A DNA stretch of 64,000 bases from Streptomyces shenzhenensis. GTDB taxonomy: Bacteria > Actinomycetota > Actinomycetes > Streptomycetales > Streptomycetaceae. The DNA lies in NCBI RefSeq assembly GCF_021462265.1, contig NZ_JAJONF010000040.1:21024-85023 (forward strand), given 5' to 3'. The first letter of the stretch is position 1, and each line of letters begins with the position of its first letter. Positions 33,781-40,780 of this stretch are shown here, one piece after another. Below the pieces are notes generated by a model. That model did not search any database, was not told the origin of the DNA, and was given only the letters and a program-made list of their open reading frames with translations. Made by a program: the position numbers and the translations under genes.

Positions 33781-34559
33781 CCGGTCTGGACACCCTGGCC
33801 GCGGCCGGCCCCAGCCCGCTCTGGTACGCGACCCGGGCGGGCGGCACCGTCGCCCTGGTCCTGCTCACCACGACCGTCGCGCTCGGCGTCGCCGTCGGCG
33901 GCCGCTACACACCGCGCCGGTTCGCCCGTTTCGAGGTGAGCGCGCTGCACCGCAACCTGTCGGTGCTGACCCTGGCCTTCCTGGCCCTGCATATCGTCAC
34001 CGCGGTCCTGGACACCTTCGTCCACCTGGGCTGGCTGGTGACAGTGGTGCCGTTCACCGCGTCGTACCGGCCGCTCTGGATGGGGCTGGGCACGGTCGCG
34101 TTCGACCTGCTGCTCGCGGTCGCGGCCACCAGCGCGGTACGGCTGCGCATGGGGCAGCGGCGCTGGAAGCGCGTGCACTGGCTGGCCTACGCGGCCTGGC
34201 CGGTGGCGCTCTTCCACGCCGCCGGGACCGGCACCGACACCCGGCTCACGCTGCAACTCGCCCTGTACACCGGATGCGTCGCCCTGGTGGTCGCCGCCGT
34301 CTGGTGGCGGCTGTTCCGGGCGGGGCCCGGCCGGAACGCGGCGAGGATCTGGGCAGGGGTCGCCGCGGCCGCGATGCCCGTGGTGCTGGCCGCGTTCATG
34401 AGCGCGGGGCCGCTGCAACCGGGCTGGGCGCACCGAGCGGGCGGCGCCACCGCCACGAGCACGAGTACAGGCACCGGCACGACCACGAGCCCGAGCCCGA
34501 GCACCGTCCACCCGGCGCCCGCGCCGACGGCCGACGACGACGAGGGAGGCGACGAATGA
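33777..34559 (+). CDS. Ferric-reductase-like transmembrane protein
   Basis: A 260-residue protein with six transmembrane helices at residues ~15-200, then a Thr/Ser/Pro-rich tail. Histidines suited to bis-heme ligation occur in S-A-L-H-R-N-L-S, L-A-L-H-I-V-T-A, K-R-V-H-W-L-A-Y and A-L-F-H-A-A-G-T-G. This pattern matches the ferric-reductase-like domain, which passes electrons across the membrane through two b hemes. There is no C-terminal NAD(P)H domain; that may be supplied by the coupled NuoF-like gene. It is coupled on both sides by overlapping stop and start codons. Confidence 0.85.
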   Translation: MTGLDTLAAAGPSPLWYATRAGGTVALVLLTTTVALGVAVGGRYTPRRFARFEVSALHRNLSVLTLAFLALHIVTAVLDTFVHLGWLVTVVPFTASYRPLWMGLGTVAFDLLLAVAATSAVRLRMGQRRWKRVHWLAYAAWPVALFHAAGTGTDTRLTLQLALYTGCVALVVAAVWWRLFRAGPGRNAARIWAGVAAAAMPVVLAAFMSAGPLQPGWAHRAGGATATSTSTGTGTTTSPSPSTVHPAPAPTADDDEGGDE

Positions 34560-35926
34560 CCGACGCGACGACAACCCCGACGGACCTGACAGCCCTGACC
34601 GCCCTTCAGACCGGCGACGGCCGGGACGGCATGCTGGGCCCGTACGGCTCCCGGCTGCTCCACGGCTGGTACGACACCGGCCGCGCGGCCGGGCTGGACG
34701 AGCACCTCCGCCGGTACGGCCCGCCCCCCTTTCCGCGGACCGCCGCCGCGGCCGACCGGCTGGTGCGGGCGGTGGACGACGCGGGACTGACCGGCCGGGG
34801 CGGCGCCGCCTTCCCCACCGGACGCAAGCTGCGCACCGTCGCGGGCGGCCGGGGCACCGCCGTGGTGGTCGCCAACGGCATGGAGAGCGAACCGGCCAGC
34901 CGCAAGGACGAGACCCTGCTGGACCTCGCCCCGCACCTGGTGCTGGACGGCATCACGCTGGCCGCCGCCGCGGTCGGCGCCGACGTGGCGCACCTGTGTC
35001 TGCCACGCACCAGGCAGAACCAGGCACAGGCGCTGCGCGAGGCCGTGGAGGAACGCCGGCGGGTGGGTCTCGCCCCGGTGCCGGTGCAGGTGCACGAACT
35101 GCCCCACCACTACGTCTCCAGCGAGGAGACGTCGCTGGTGCGCTGGCTGAACGGCGGTGACGCCCGCCCGCTTGCGACCCCGCCGCGCCCCTTCGAGAAG
35201 GGTGTCGGCCGGCGCCCCACCCTGATCGACAACGTCGAGACCCTCGCCCACCTCGCACTGATCGCGCGCTACGGTCCCCACTGGTTCCGCGGCGCCGGAC
35301 GCCCCGACGCCGCGGGCACCACGCTCGTGACCCTCTCCGGTGCGCTGCGCACACCGGGCGTCTACGAAGTGGAGATGGGGCTGCCGCTCGGCCAGCTGCT
35401 GGACATCGCGGGCGGGCCCGCGGAGCCGCTCGGTTCCGTGCTGCTGGGCGGCTTCTTCGGCAGCTGGCTGCCGGCCGAGCAGGCGGTGCGCGTCCCGTTC
35501 GCCAAGCAGGACCTGGCAGCGCTCGGCGCGGGACCCGGCGCCGGAGTGATCGTGGCGCTGCCCGCCCGGACCTGCGGTCTGGCCGAGACGGCGAGGGTGC
35601 TCGGCCACCTCGCGGCGCAGAGCGCGCGCCAGTGCGGACCGTGCCGGCTCGGGCTGCCGGCCGTCGCCGCGGACTTCGCGGACCTCGCCTGGGGCCGTGT
35701 CACCCCGGAGGCGGTACGGCGCCTGGAGGACCGGGCGGCGCTGCTCGCCGGGCGCGGCGCCTGCCGGCATCCCGACGGCGCGTCCCGCTTCGCCACGACC
35801 GCCCTGCGGGTCTTCGCCGACGACGTACGGCACCACCTGCGTCTCGGCCCGTGCGCATCCGCGGGCGACGAGCCCGTACTGCCGGTTTCGGACTCACCGG
35901 CACCGGACGACCAGGAATGGAGGTGA
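34556..35926 (+). CDS. NuoF-like NADH/FMN iron-sulfur protein
   Basis: A 456-residue protein resembling the NADH-binding subunit of complex I and related enzymes. It shows G-L-T-G-R-G-G-A-A-F-P-T-G-R-K for FMN, A-N-G-M-E-S-E-P-A-S-R-K-D-E, an SLBB-like block (A-L-R-T-P-G-V-Y-E-V), and a C-terminal Fe-S domain. The usual S-C-G-x-C-x-P-C-R reads S-A-R-Q-C360-G-P-C363-R here, with a further Cys403; the first cysteine is lost. It may hold a three-Cys cluster or use another ligand. It starts at ATG 34556 overlapping the upstream stop, and probably feeds electrons from NADH to the ferredoxin or membrane partner. Confidence 0.85.
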   Translation: MTDATTTPTDLTALTALQTGDGRDGMLGPYGSRLLHGWYDTGRAAGLDEHLRRYGPPPFPRTAAAADRLVRAVDDAGLTGRGGAAFPTGRKLRTVAGGRGTAVVVANGMESEPASRKDETLLDLAPHLVLDGITLAAAAVGADVAHLCLPRTRQNQAQALREAVEERRRVGLAPVPVQVHELPHHYVSSEETSLVRWLNGGDARPLATPPRPFEKGVGRRPTLIDNVETLAHLALIARYGPHWFRGAGRPDAAGTTLVTLSGALRTPGVYEVEMGLPLGQLLDIAGGPAEPLGSVLLGGFFGSWLPAEQAVRVPFAKQDLAALGAGPGAGVIVALPARTCGLAETARVLGHLAAQSARQCGPCRLGLPAVAADFADLAWGRVTPEAVRRLEDRAALLAGRGACRHPDGASRFATTALRVFADDVRHHLRLGPCASAGDEPVLPVSDSPAPDDQEWR

Positions 35927-35931
35927 CCGGC

Positions 35932-36177
35932 ATGGCCGGCGCGCACTCCCTCGGAATCGACCGCATCGCCTGCGACGGCTACGGCATGTGCGCCGAACTG
36001 CTCCCCGAACTCGTCGACCTGGACGAGTGGGGCTATCCGATCATGGGGTCGGCCCCGCTCACCGGAAAGGCACTCGGGCACGCGCGGCGTGCCGTGGCCG
36101 CGTGCCCGGCACTGGCGCTGCGCCTGGACCGGCCGCCCGGTCCCGCCCCGGACCGGCGGTCGGCGCCACGGTCGTGA
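35932..36177 (+). CDS. Three-cysteine ferredoxin
   Basis: An 81-residue protein with Cys14, Cys20 and Cys58-Pro in the pattern C-x5-C-x37-C-P, as in [3Fe-4S] or three-Cys ferredoxins of actinobacteria that often serve P450 or other redox enzymes. ATG 35932 is chosen because GGAGG lies about eight bases upstream. GTG 35923 would instead overlap the NuoF-like stop. In either case translation is closely coupled. It likely carries electrons from the NuoF-like protein. The final ten residues are basic and proline-rich. Confidence 0.85.
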   Translation: MAGAHSLGIDRIACDGYGMCAELLPELVDLDEWGYPIMGSAPLTGKALGHARRAVAACPALALRLDRPPGPAPDRRSAPRS

Positions 36178-36191
36178 ACGATTTCTTAACC
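36175..36191 (+). promoter_or_regulatory. OmpR-type operator candidate C
   Basis: TGAACGATTTCTTAACC starts inside the ferredoxin stop codon and lies 105-121 bases upstream of the cytochrome-like gene. CATACT at about 36200 downstream could serve as a -10. It points to a separate promoter for that gene. Confidence 0.58.
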
Positions 36192-36295
36192 CCACGTCGG
36201 ACATACTCCTGCCGCTCCGGCGCGCGGCGTGGGAGCGGGCGGGACAGCGCCGCCATCCGGGCCGGGCGGGGCCTGATCATCAGGAGGACGGACAA

Positions 36296-36937
36296 GTGAC
36301 CGTGATCGACGGCAGGACACCGGCCCACGACACGACCGAGCCGGACGGCCGGGCGGCCGGCGGCCCGGAAGGCAACGAGCGGCTGACCGCGGCGACCGGT
36401 GCGGTGCTGCTGCTCCTGTTCGCCGCCGAGGGCGTGACCATCCTCTTCCTCGGCCGGCTCCTCACCCTGCACTTCTTCATCGGGCTGCTGCTGACCGGCC
36501 CGGTCGTCCTGAAGATCGGCTCGACCGGCTACCGGTTCCTGCGCTACTACACGGGCGCGCCCGCCTACCGCCGCAAGGGGCCGCCCGCACCACTGTTGCG
36601 CCTGCTGGGGCCCCTGGTCGTCGCCACGAGTGTCGCCGTCCTCGGTACGGGGGTGGCGCTGGCCCTGCTCGGACCCGACAGCGGCCCGGTGCCGGTGCTC
36701 CTGCTGCACAAGGCCTCCTTCGTCTGCTGGGTCGCCGTGATGTCCGTGCACGTCCTCGCCTACCTGTGGCGCCTGCCACGCCTGATAGGCGCCGACCTGC
36801 GCCGCCGCCCGGCCCGGCACGGGACGCCCGCTCCCCGGCGCGCCGGGCGCTGGTCACTGCTGGTGCTGGCACTCGGCGCGGGTCTCGCCGTCGCGCTCGC
36901 CGGAGTCCATCTGGTCTCCGCCTGGACCGCGCGGTGA
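36296..36937 (+). CDS. b-type cytochrome-like membrane protein
   Basis: A 213-residue protein starting at GTG 36296, preceded by CAGGAGG. Four or five transmembrane helices lie at ~35-200. Histidines fit heme ligation: L-T-L-H-F-F-I-G, L-L-L-H-K-A-S-F and M-S-V-H-V-L-A-Y-L-W. The layout recalls cytochrome b561-like proteins, but no exact family was recognised. It shares the cluster operator and lies downstream of the ferredoxin, so it probably accepts electrons from, or delivers them to, the same chain. The N-terminus is hydrophilic (about 35 residues). Confidence 0.78.
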   Translation: MTVIDGRTPAHDTTEPDGRAAGGPEGNERLTAATGAVLLLLFAAEGVTILFLGRLLTLHFFIGLLLTGPVVLKIGSTGYRFLRYYTGAPAYRRKGPPAPLLRLLGPLVVATSVAVLGTGVALALLGPDSGPVPVLLLHKASFVCWVAVMSVHVLAYLWRLPRLIGADLRRRPARHGTPAPRRAGRWSLLVLALGAGLAVALAGVHLVSAWTAR

Positions 36938-37444
36938 CGGACCACGAGGAGACCAGACCGCCCGCACGGACCTCACGGCGGCCGCGACAGCACTGGTGAT
37001 GTACGTCGACGGTGACAACTCACCGCACTGACACGCACTGACATCGCAATGACGCCGCCGGGCCGCGGCCCGCGAAGCGCCGGTGTGCTCCGCGGGCCCG
37101 ACCGCGGCGGCCGGCCGCCCGGGGCAGCGCTGCCCTGACCTACCGGCCTCCCGAAGAGGTGTCACGGTCGTGGCCGGTGGCCGTCGTTGCGGCGGGGACG
37201 GGACCGCGCGGCGCCACCAGCCGGCCGGCGGCGGCCTGGCGGCGGGGCTCTCGGGCCGGCGCGGCCATGCCCGTGCGGTCCGCGGCGGCGTGCGCCGTGG
37301 TGGCCGCGGGGCCGCGGTCCCGCGGCCGTCCGCGGGAGGTGGCCGCCGGCCGCGTGCGGGGACGGATGAGACGGATGGGAAGCTCCGGCGTCCCGGCCCC
37401 GCGGCGGTCACGGCGTCACGGTCACCGGGACCGTGGACACGGTG
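36938..37444. other. Intergenic region, no gene seen
   Basis: No coherent gene or strong hairpin was found in these 507 bases between convergent units. The open frames are rich in Arg, Pro and Ala and look like shadows of GC-rich DNA. Confidence 0.4.
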
Positions 37445-38695
37445 TCAGGGGCAGCTGGGCTGGTTGACGCCGTAGACGATCCGGGTGCCGAGACCGGGCC
37501 ACTCGGTGACCGTCCACAACTGGTGGTTCGCCCGCTGCACGTACAGGTCCTGGAGGCCGACGCCGCCCGGCAGGGACGCGGGCGTCCGGTTGGGCCGGTC
37601 CGTCACCAGCCAGCCGAGGTTGTTCTCGCCCCTGCTGCTGTCGAAGTAGTAGCAGCGGCGCGCGCTGTTGGTCGGGTCCGTGTACGAGACGCCGCCCTGC
37701 ACGTTGGTGACGGGTTGCCGGAAGACCTCCTGCGCGTGGATGGTCCGGCCGGCGGTCCGGGACGTGATGTCGCTCGTCCGCCACCGCGCGAGACGCGAGT
37801 TGCACCACACCAGGACGCCGCCCTGCCGCCGGCTGCAGTACTCACCGGTAATGAACTGCCAGCTCGACGCGGACCGGTCGAGAGTGACGTAGTCGTAGCA
37901 GGCGCGCGTGCCCCGGTTGCAGGGCTGGGTCGACCCGGTGGCCCAGATACCGACCTGCGGCAGCACGAACCGGGACCCGGGAGCCCTCGGGTCGTCGGTC
38001 CGGCCCAGGTCGAGGATGTTCCGGGTGTCGAACACCAGCAGACCCCGGCGCGGGTCGGCGACGTAGAGGTAGTTGTCGCGCCAGACGACGCCGCCCGCGT
38101 GGGTCGGCAACGCCCTGAACCGGGCCGCGCCGGGGGCGAGCCGGACCAGCTCCACGTGCGCGTAGCGGCCGGGGGTGCCGGCGACGAGGAAGCTGACCCG
38201 GGAACGGGTGGGCGTGCTGTTGTTCGGCCGGTGCCCGTACCACGAGGTGAGGAAGACCTGCTTGCCGTCGACGGTGCCCCCGGGGTGTGCGTCCTCGCTG
38301 CCGCTCATTCCCTGAGGGGTCCAGGTGGACGACGCGGAGTCCACGTTGTCGAAGCAGTACCAGTCGACTGCCGCGACCGAGTTGCGCAGCGCACCGATCG
38401 TGCTGTTGGCCGCGGAGCACTTGCGGGTGGCGGTGTGATCGGTGTTGGCGGGGTTGCTGATCAGCTGGCCCGGCGTGAGCCGCGGATACGGGAACCCGGC
38501 GATGTTCGCGGCGCGCGGGTCAGGCTGCCACGTCAGGTGGAAGTCGGGTCTGGACGCGGGATCCGACACCATCGGCCGGGGCGCGGGCACCGGTGCGGCC
38601 GGAGCACCGGACCGCGCGTACGCGTCCGCCGGTCCGGCACAGAGGACGAGGGCCAGCGCGGCGGCAGCCAGTCGGCCCAGCAAGAGGGGAAGCAC
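37445..38695 (-). CDS. Secreted protein of unknown function
   Basis: A 416-residue exported protein. GTG 38695 is chosen since GGAG lies six bases upstream and the signal peptide starts there (V-L-P-L-L-L-G, then A-L-A-L-V-L-C-A-G-P-A-D-A). The mature part has four or more paired Cys (R-K-C-S-A-A, W-Y-C-F-D, P-C-N-R-G-T-R-A-C, E-Y-C-S-R, R-R-C-Y-Y) and several beta-propeller-like strands (D-N-Y-L-Y-V-A-D, G-L-L-V-F-D-T). The end reads T-R-I-V-Y-G-V-N-Q-P-S-C-P. I recognise no named family. It may be an extracellular binding or structural protein. Confidence 0.7.
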   Translation of the reverse strand: MLPLLLGRLAAAALALVLCAGPADAYARSGAPAAPVPAPRPMVSDPASRPDFHLTWQPDPRAANIAGFPYPRLTPGQLISNPANTDHTATRKCSAANSTIGALRNSVAAVDWYCFDNVDSASSTWTPQGMSGSEDAHPGGTVDGKQVFLTSWYGHRPNNSTPTRSRVSFLVAGTPGRYAHVELVRLAPGAARFRALPTHAGGVVWRDNYLYVADPRRGLLVFDTRNILDLGRTDDPRAPGSRFVLPQVGIWATGSTQPCNRGTRACYDYVTLDRSASSWQFITGEYCSRRQGGVLVWCNSRLARWRTSDITSRTAGRTIHAQEVFRQPVTNVQGGVSYTDPTNSARRCYYFDSSRGENNLGWLVTDRPNRTPASLPGGVGLQDLYVQRANHQLWTVTEWPGLGTRIVYGVNQPSCP

Positions 38696-39611
38696 GAGAA
38701 CTCCTTCTCCGTGGCGGCCTTCGTGGCCGCGAGGCATTGCCCGTTTCATCGCGCCGCCGCATCGAACGAACGACGCCGGGAAAACAGAGGTGCGTTGGTA
38801 CGGCGCGCGGTCTGCGCGGAGAGTTTTGACAGCTCGGCGGCTCCTCGTGACATCTGTGACCGACTTTCACCCGTAAACAGCACTGGGGAGACCCGCGCCG
38901 CCTCCGGACGGCCTTGCGCGCGACGGCACAGGGCTGGTCACGACGGCCGGGTACCGGCGGAACGCCTCCTGGCCACCGCGTCCCGGCCTGGACGCCCTGG
39001 GCGCCGAGAGGAGAGCGGGCCGAGATGCGGCCTGGGCGGTGGCGGGCACGACGACGACCGGCAGGAGCGACAACAGCACGCTCTCTGCGATCTCGCGCGG
39101 TACGCGCACCCGATGTCTCCTCAACCGCGGCCGGTCCTGGGCACTCTTCGTGGACGGCGTTCATTCCAGCCGTTCGTCCGCACGGCGTCGCGGAGGCCGT
39201 CAGGGGTGACCACTCGGATGGCGGCGCGAGTACGCACGGGCAGTCGAACGGCGTTCCGGCACATGGCTGACCGCGCGTTCGCCCAGTCCGCGCCGGTTCG
39301 GCGCGGGACGTGCCGAGCACGGTGTCGAGGGCGGCGGTCAGTTCGCCGCCGGTCCGTCTGCGCAGGCGGTGGCCGAGCACCGCCCCGCCCGCCGGTGCCG
39401 CCGGAGCCGGCCTTCGGCGAGGACGGCGCGGGAGCCGGGACGGCCATGCCGGGAGCGCACGCGAGGAGCCCGGATTCCGCGGCCACCCGGATCATGATCG
39501 AAATGCGGTCGGCGGCACGCCCCTTGACGATTGCACCGTAGGGCGGAGCGCGCGGGCTGCCTGTGTCGGCCGAGCGCTTCGCCGAGTCATGCGTCGAAGA
39601 AAGAGGAAACC
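38696..39611. other. Long intergenic region, no convincing gene
   Basis: In 916 bases I see no coding frame with the composition of its neighbours, apart from the leader of the repeat-protein gene. The palindrome GATCATGATC occurs at 39490-39499. Possible remnants of a decayed gene exist but cannot be named. Confidence 0.4.
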
Positions 39612-40130
39612 ATGACGGCAGCGACGGAGACTCCCACTCGCGAAAAGGCCGGAGCAGGCCAGGAAGAGTTCGGCGAGGAATCCGCCTTCGGTCCGCTTCT
39701 GCTGGCGGCGTTGCTCGCCCGGCGTGAGGAGCGCGGCGAGGAGTCGATCATCGAGCACCCGCTGCTCCTGGCCGCGCTCGCGCGCCGCGGCGAGGAGGGT
39801 GGTGAGGAGTCGATCATCCAGCACCCCCTCCTGCTCGCGGCGCTCATGGGCCGCCGCCGTGAGGAGCGCGGCGAGGAGTCGATCATCGAGCACCCGCTGC
39901 TCCTGGCCGCACTCATGCGCCGCCGCCGCGAAGAGCGCGGCGAGGAGTCGATCATCCAGCACCCCCTCCTGCTCGCGGCGCTCATGCGCCGCCGCCGTGA
40001 GGAGCGCGGCGAGGAGTCGATCATCGAGCACCCGCTGCTCCTGGCCGCACTCATGCGCCGCCGCCGCGAAGAGCGCGGCGAGTCGCTGATCCAGCACCCC
40101 CTCCTGCTCGCGGCGCTCATGGGCCGCTGA
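39612..40130 (+). CDS. Tandem-repeat protein with alternating EHP/QHP units
   Basis: A 172-residue cytoplasmic protein starting at ATG 39612, with AGAGGAAAC upstream. After ~20 residues it is wholly built of seven units with the core E-E-S-I-I-(E/Q)-H-P-L-L-L-A-A-L-M, joined by the basic-acidic linker R-R-R-R-E-E-R-G. Units start at residues 22, 43, 65, 88, 111, 134 and 157; spacing settles at 23. From unit 2 on, the residue before H-P alternates E, Q, E, Q, E, Q. Each unit should form an amphipathic helix with a Leu/Ala face, so the protein may be a solenoid or a scaffold. I recognise no family. The next gene shares its GAGGAAAC ribosome-binding site. Confidence 0.8.
   Translation: MTAATETPTREKAGAGQEEFGEESAFGPLLLAALLARREERGEESIIEHPLLLAALARRGEEGGEESIIQHPLLLAALMGRRREERGEESIIEHPLLLAALMRRRREERGEESIIQHPLLLAALMRRRREERGEESIIEHPLLLAALMRRRREERGESLIQHPLLLAALMGR
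39675..40127 (+). repeat. Tandem coding repeat, 63-69 bp units
   Basis: Seven direct DNA repeats match the protein units. The last five are nearly identical, and copies two apart (138 bp) are more alike than neighbours, so a two-unit block has been amplified. The units are in frame and have no spacer, so this is not a CRISPR array. Confidence 0.85.
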
Positions 40131-40147
40131 CCGGAGACAGCGCCGCT

Positions 40148-40186
40148 CTGCCCCCCGGTCCGGCAGCCGCCGGCATCGGGGGGCAG
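40148..40186 (+). terminator. Hairpin between two unknown genes
   Basis: CTGCCCCCCG (40148-40157) pairs with 40177-40186. It lies 18 bases after the repeat-protein stop and 34 bases before the next start, so it may end or attenuate transcription into the second gene. Confidence 0.6.
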
Positions 40187-40220
40187 GTCCCGTACGCAAC
40201 CGAAGACCTGAGGAAACACA

Positions 40221-40613
40221 ATGGCAGCTGAGTCCGGCGACAAATCGGAACGGGACCCCTTGGGGAACTTCGTCGACGAGATCTTCGAGGAAATCGTGCG
40301 CGATGCCGGAATGACCCATACCGGCATGGGTGTCAAGCACGGAAAGGACCCACTGGCGGGAGCCCTGATGGAAGCCGCCGTGGCATTCCTTTCCCAGCCG
40401 TCCTCCCGTTCCTCGGAACTGGAACGGGTGCTGCTCGCGCAGACGCTCGCGACCGCACTGGCAGAATCCCTCGCGCCCGCTCTGGCAGATGTGCTGGCTT
40501 CGGAGATCATGAAGGTGCTGAACCACCACGCCGGCTCCCGGCGCAGCGGCGCCAAGGAGACCGTCGGAGGATCCGGCCCCGGCCACCGTTCTTCGGGCGG
40601 GGACGGGCGGTGA
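40221..40613 (+). CDS. Helical protein of unknown function
   Basis: A 130-residue protein starting at ATG 40221 after TGAGGAAACACA. The middle is strongly helical: D-E-I-F-E-E-I-V-R-D-A-G-M, L-A-G-A-L-M-E-A-A-V-A-F-L, then L-L-A-Q-T-L-A-T-A-L-A-E-S-L-A-P-A. The tail is Gly/Ser/Arg-rich and probably disordered. There is no signal peptide. The identical ribosome-binding sequence and short distance suggest that it works with the repeat protein upstream. I recognise no family. Confidence 0.68.
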   Translation: MAAESGDKSERDPLGNFVDEIFEEIVRDAGMTHTGMGVKHGKDPLAGALMEAAVAFLSQPSSRSSELERVLLAQTLATALAESLAPALADVLASEIMKVLNHHAGSRRSGAKETVGGSGPGHRSSGGDGR

Positions 40614-40648
40614 CGGCCCGGTGACGCTGCCCGCCGCGGACGACAAAG

Positions 40649-40675
40649 CACCCCCAGGTCCACGACCTGGGGGTG
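40649..40675. terminator. Hairpin terminator next to tRNA-like sequence
   Basis: CACCCCCAGGTC pairs perfectly with GACCTGGGGGTG around a three-base loop. It ends transcripts from the left and also lies where the terminator of a leftward tRNA gene would be. GACCTGGGGGT recurs at the same position next to the tRNA-like sequence at 62264. Confidence 0.8.
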
Positions 40676-40680
40676 TCCGC

Positions 40681-40761
40681 TGGAGCGGGTGACGGGAACC
40701 GGACTCGCTCTCTCACGGCGCGGGAGAGCCGGTCCCCCGGTGCGGCAGATGCGGCATCCGC
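40681..40761 (-). pseudogene. Decayed tRNA-Gly-like sequence, site 1
   Basis: Read on the minus strand, the 3' end is TTCCCGTCACCCGCTCCA, which matches the T-arm and acceptor end of a Streptomyces tRNA-Gly as I remember it. The far 5' end GCGGATG can pair with CACCCGC in six of seven positions. The T-stem has mismatches, and no D-arm is recognisable. A terminator follows. It is probably a non-functional tRNA or an attachment-site remnant. A related sequence lies at 62264. Confidence 0.5.
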
Positions 40762-40780
40762 GAATGGATGTTCTGGTTTG

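Noticed and set aside
38520..39495. Minus-strand frames in the long gap before the repeat protein
   Set aside because: They are Arg/Pro-rich, lack ribosome-binding sites, and show no recognisable domain.
39675..40127. Regular repeats that could suggest a CRISPR array
   Set aside because: Units are directly joined, in frame, without spacers, and code for a protein with a good start; no cas genes are near.
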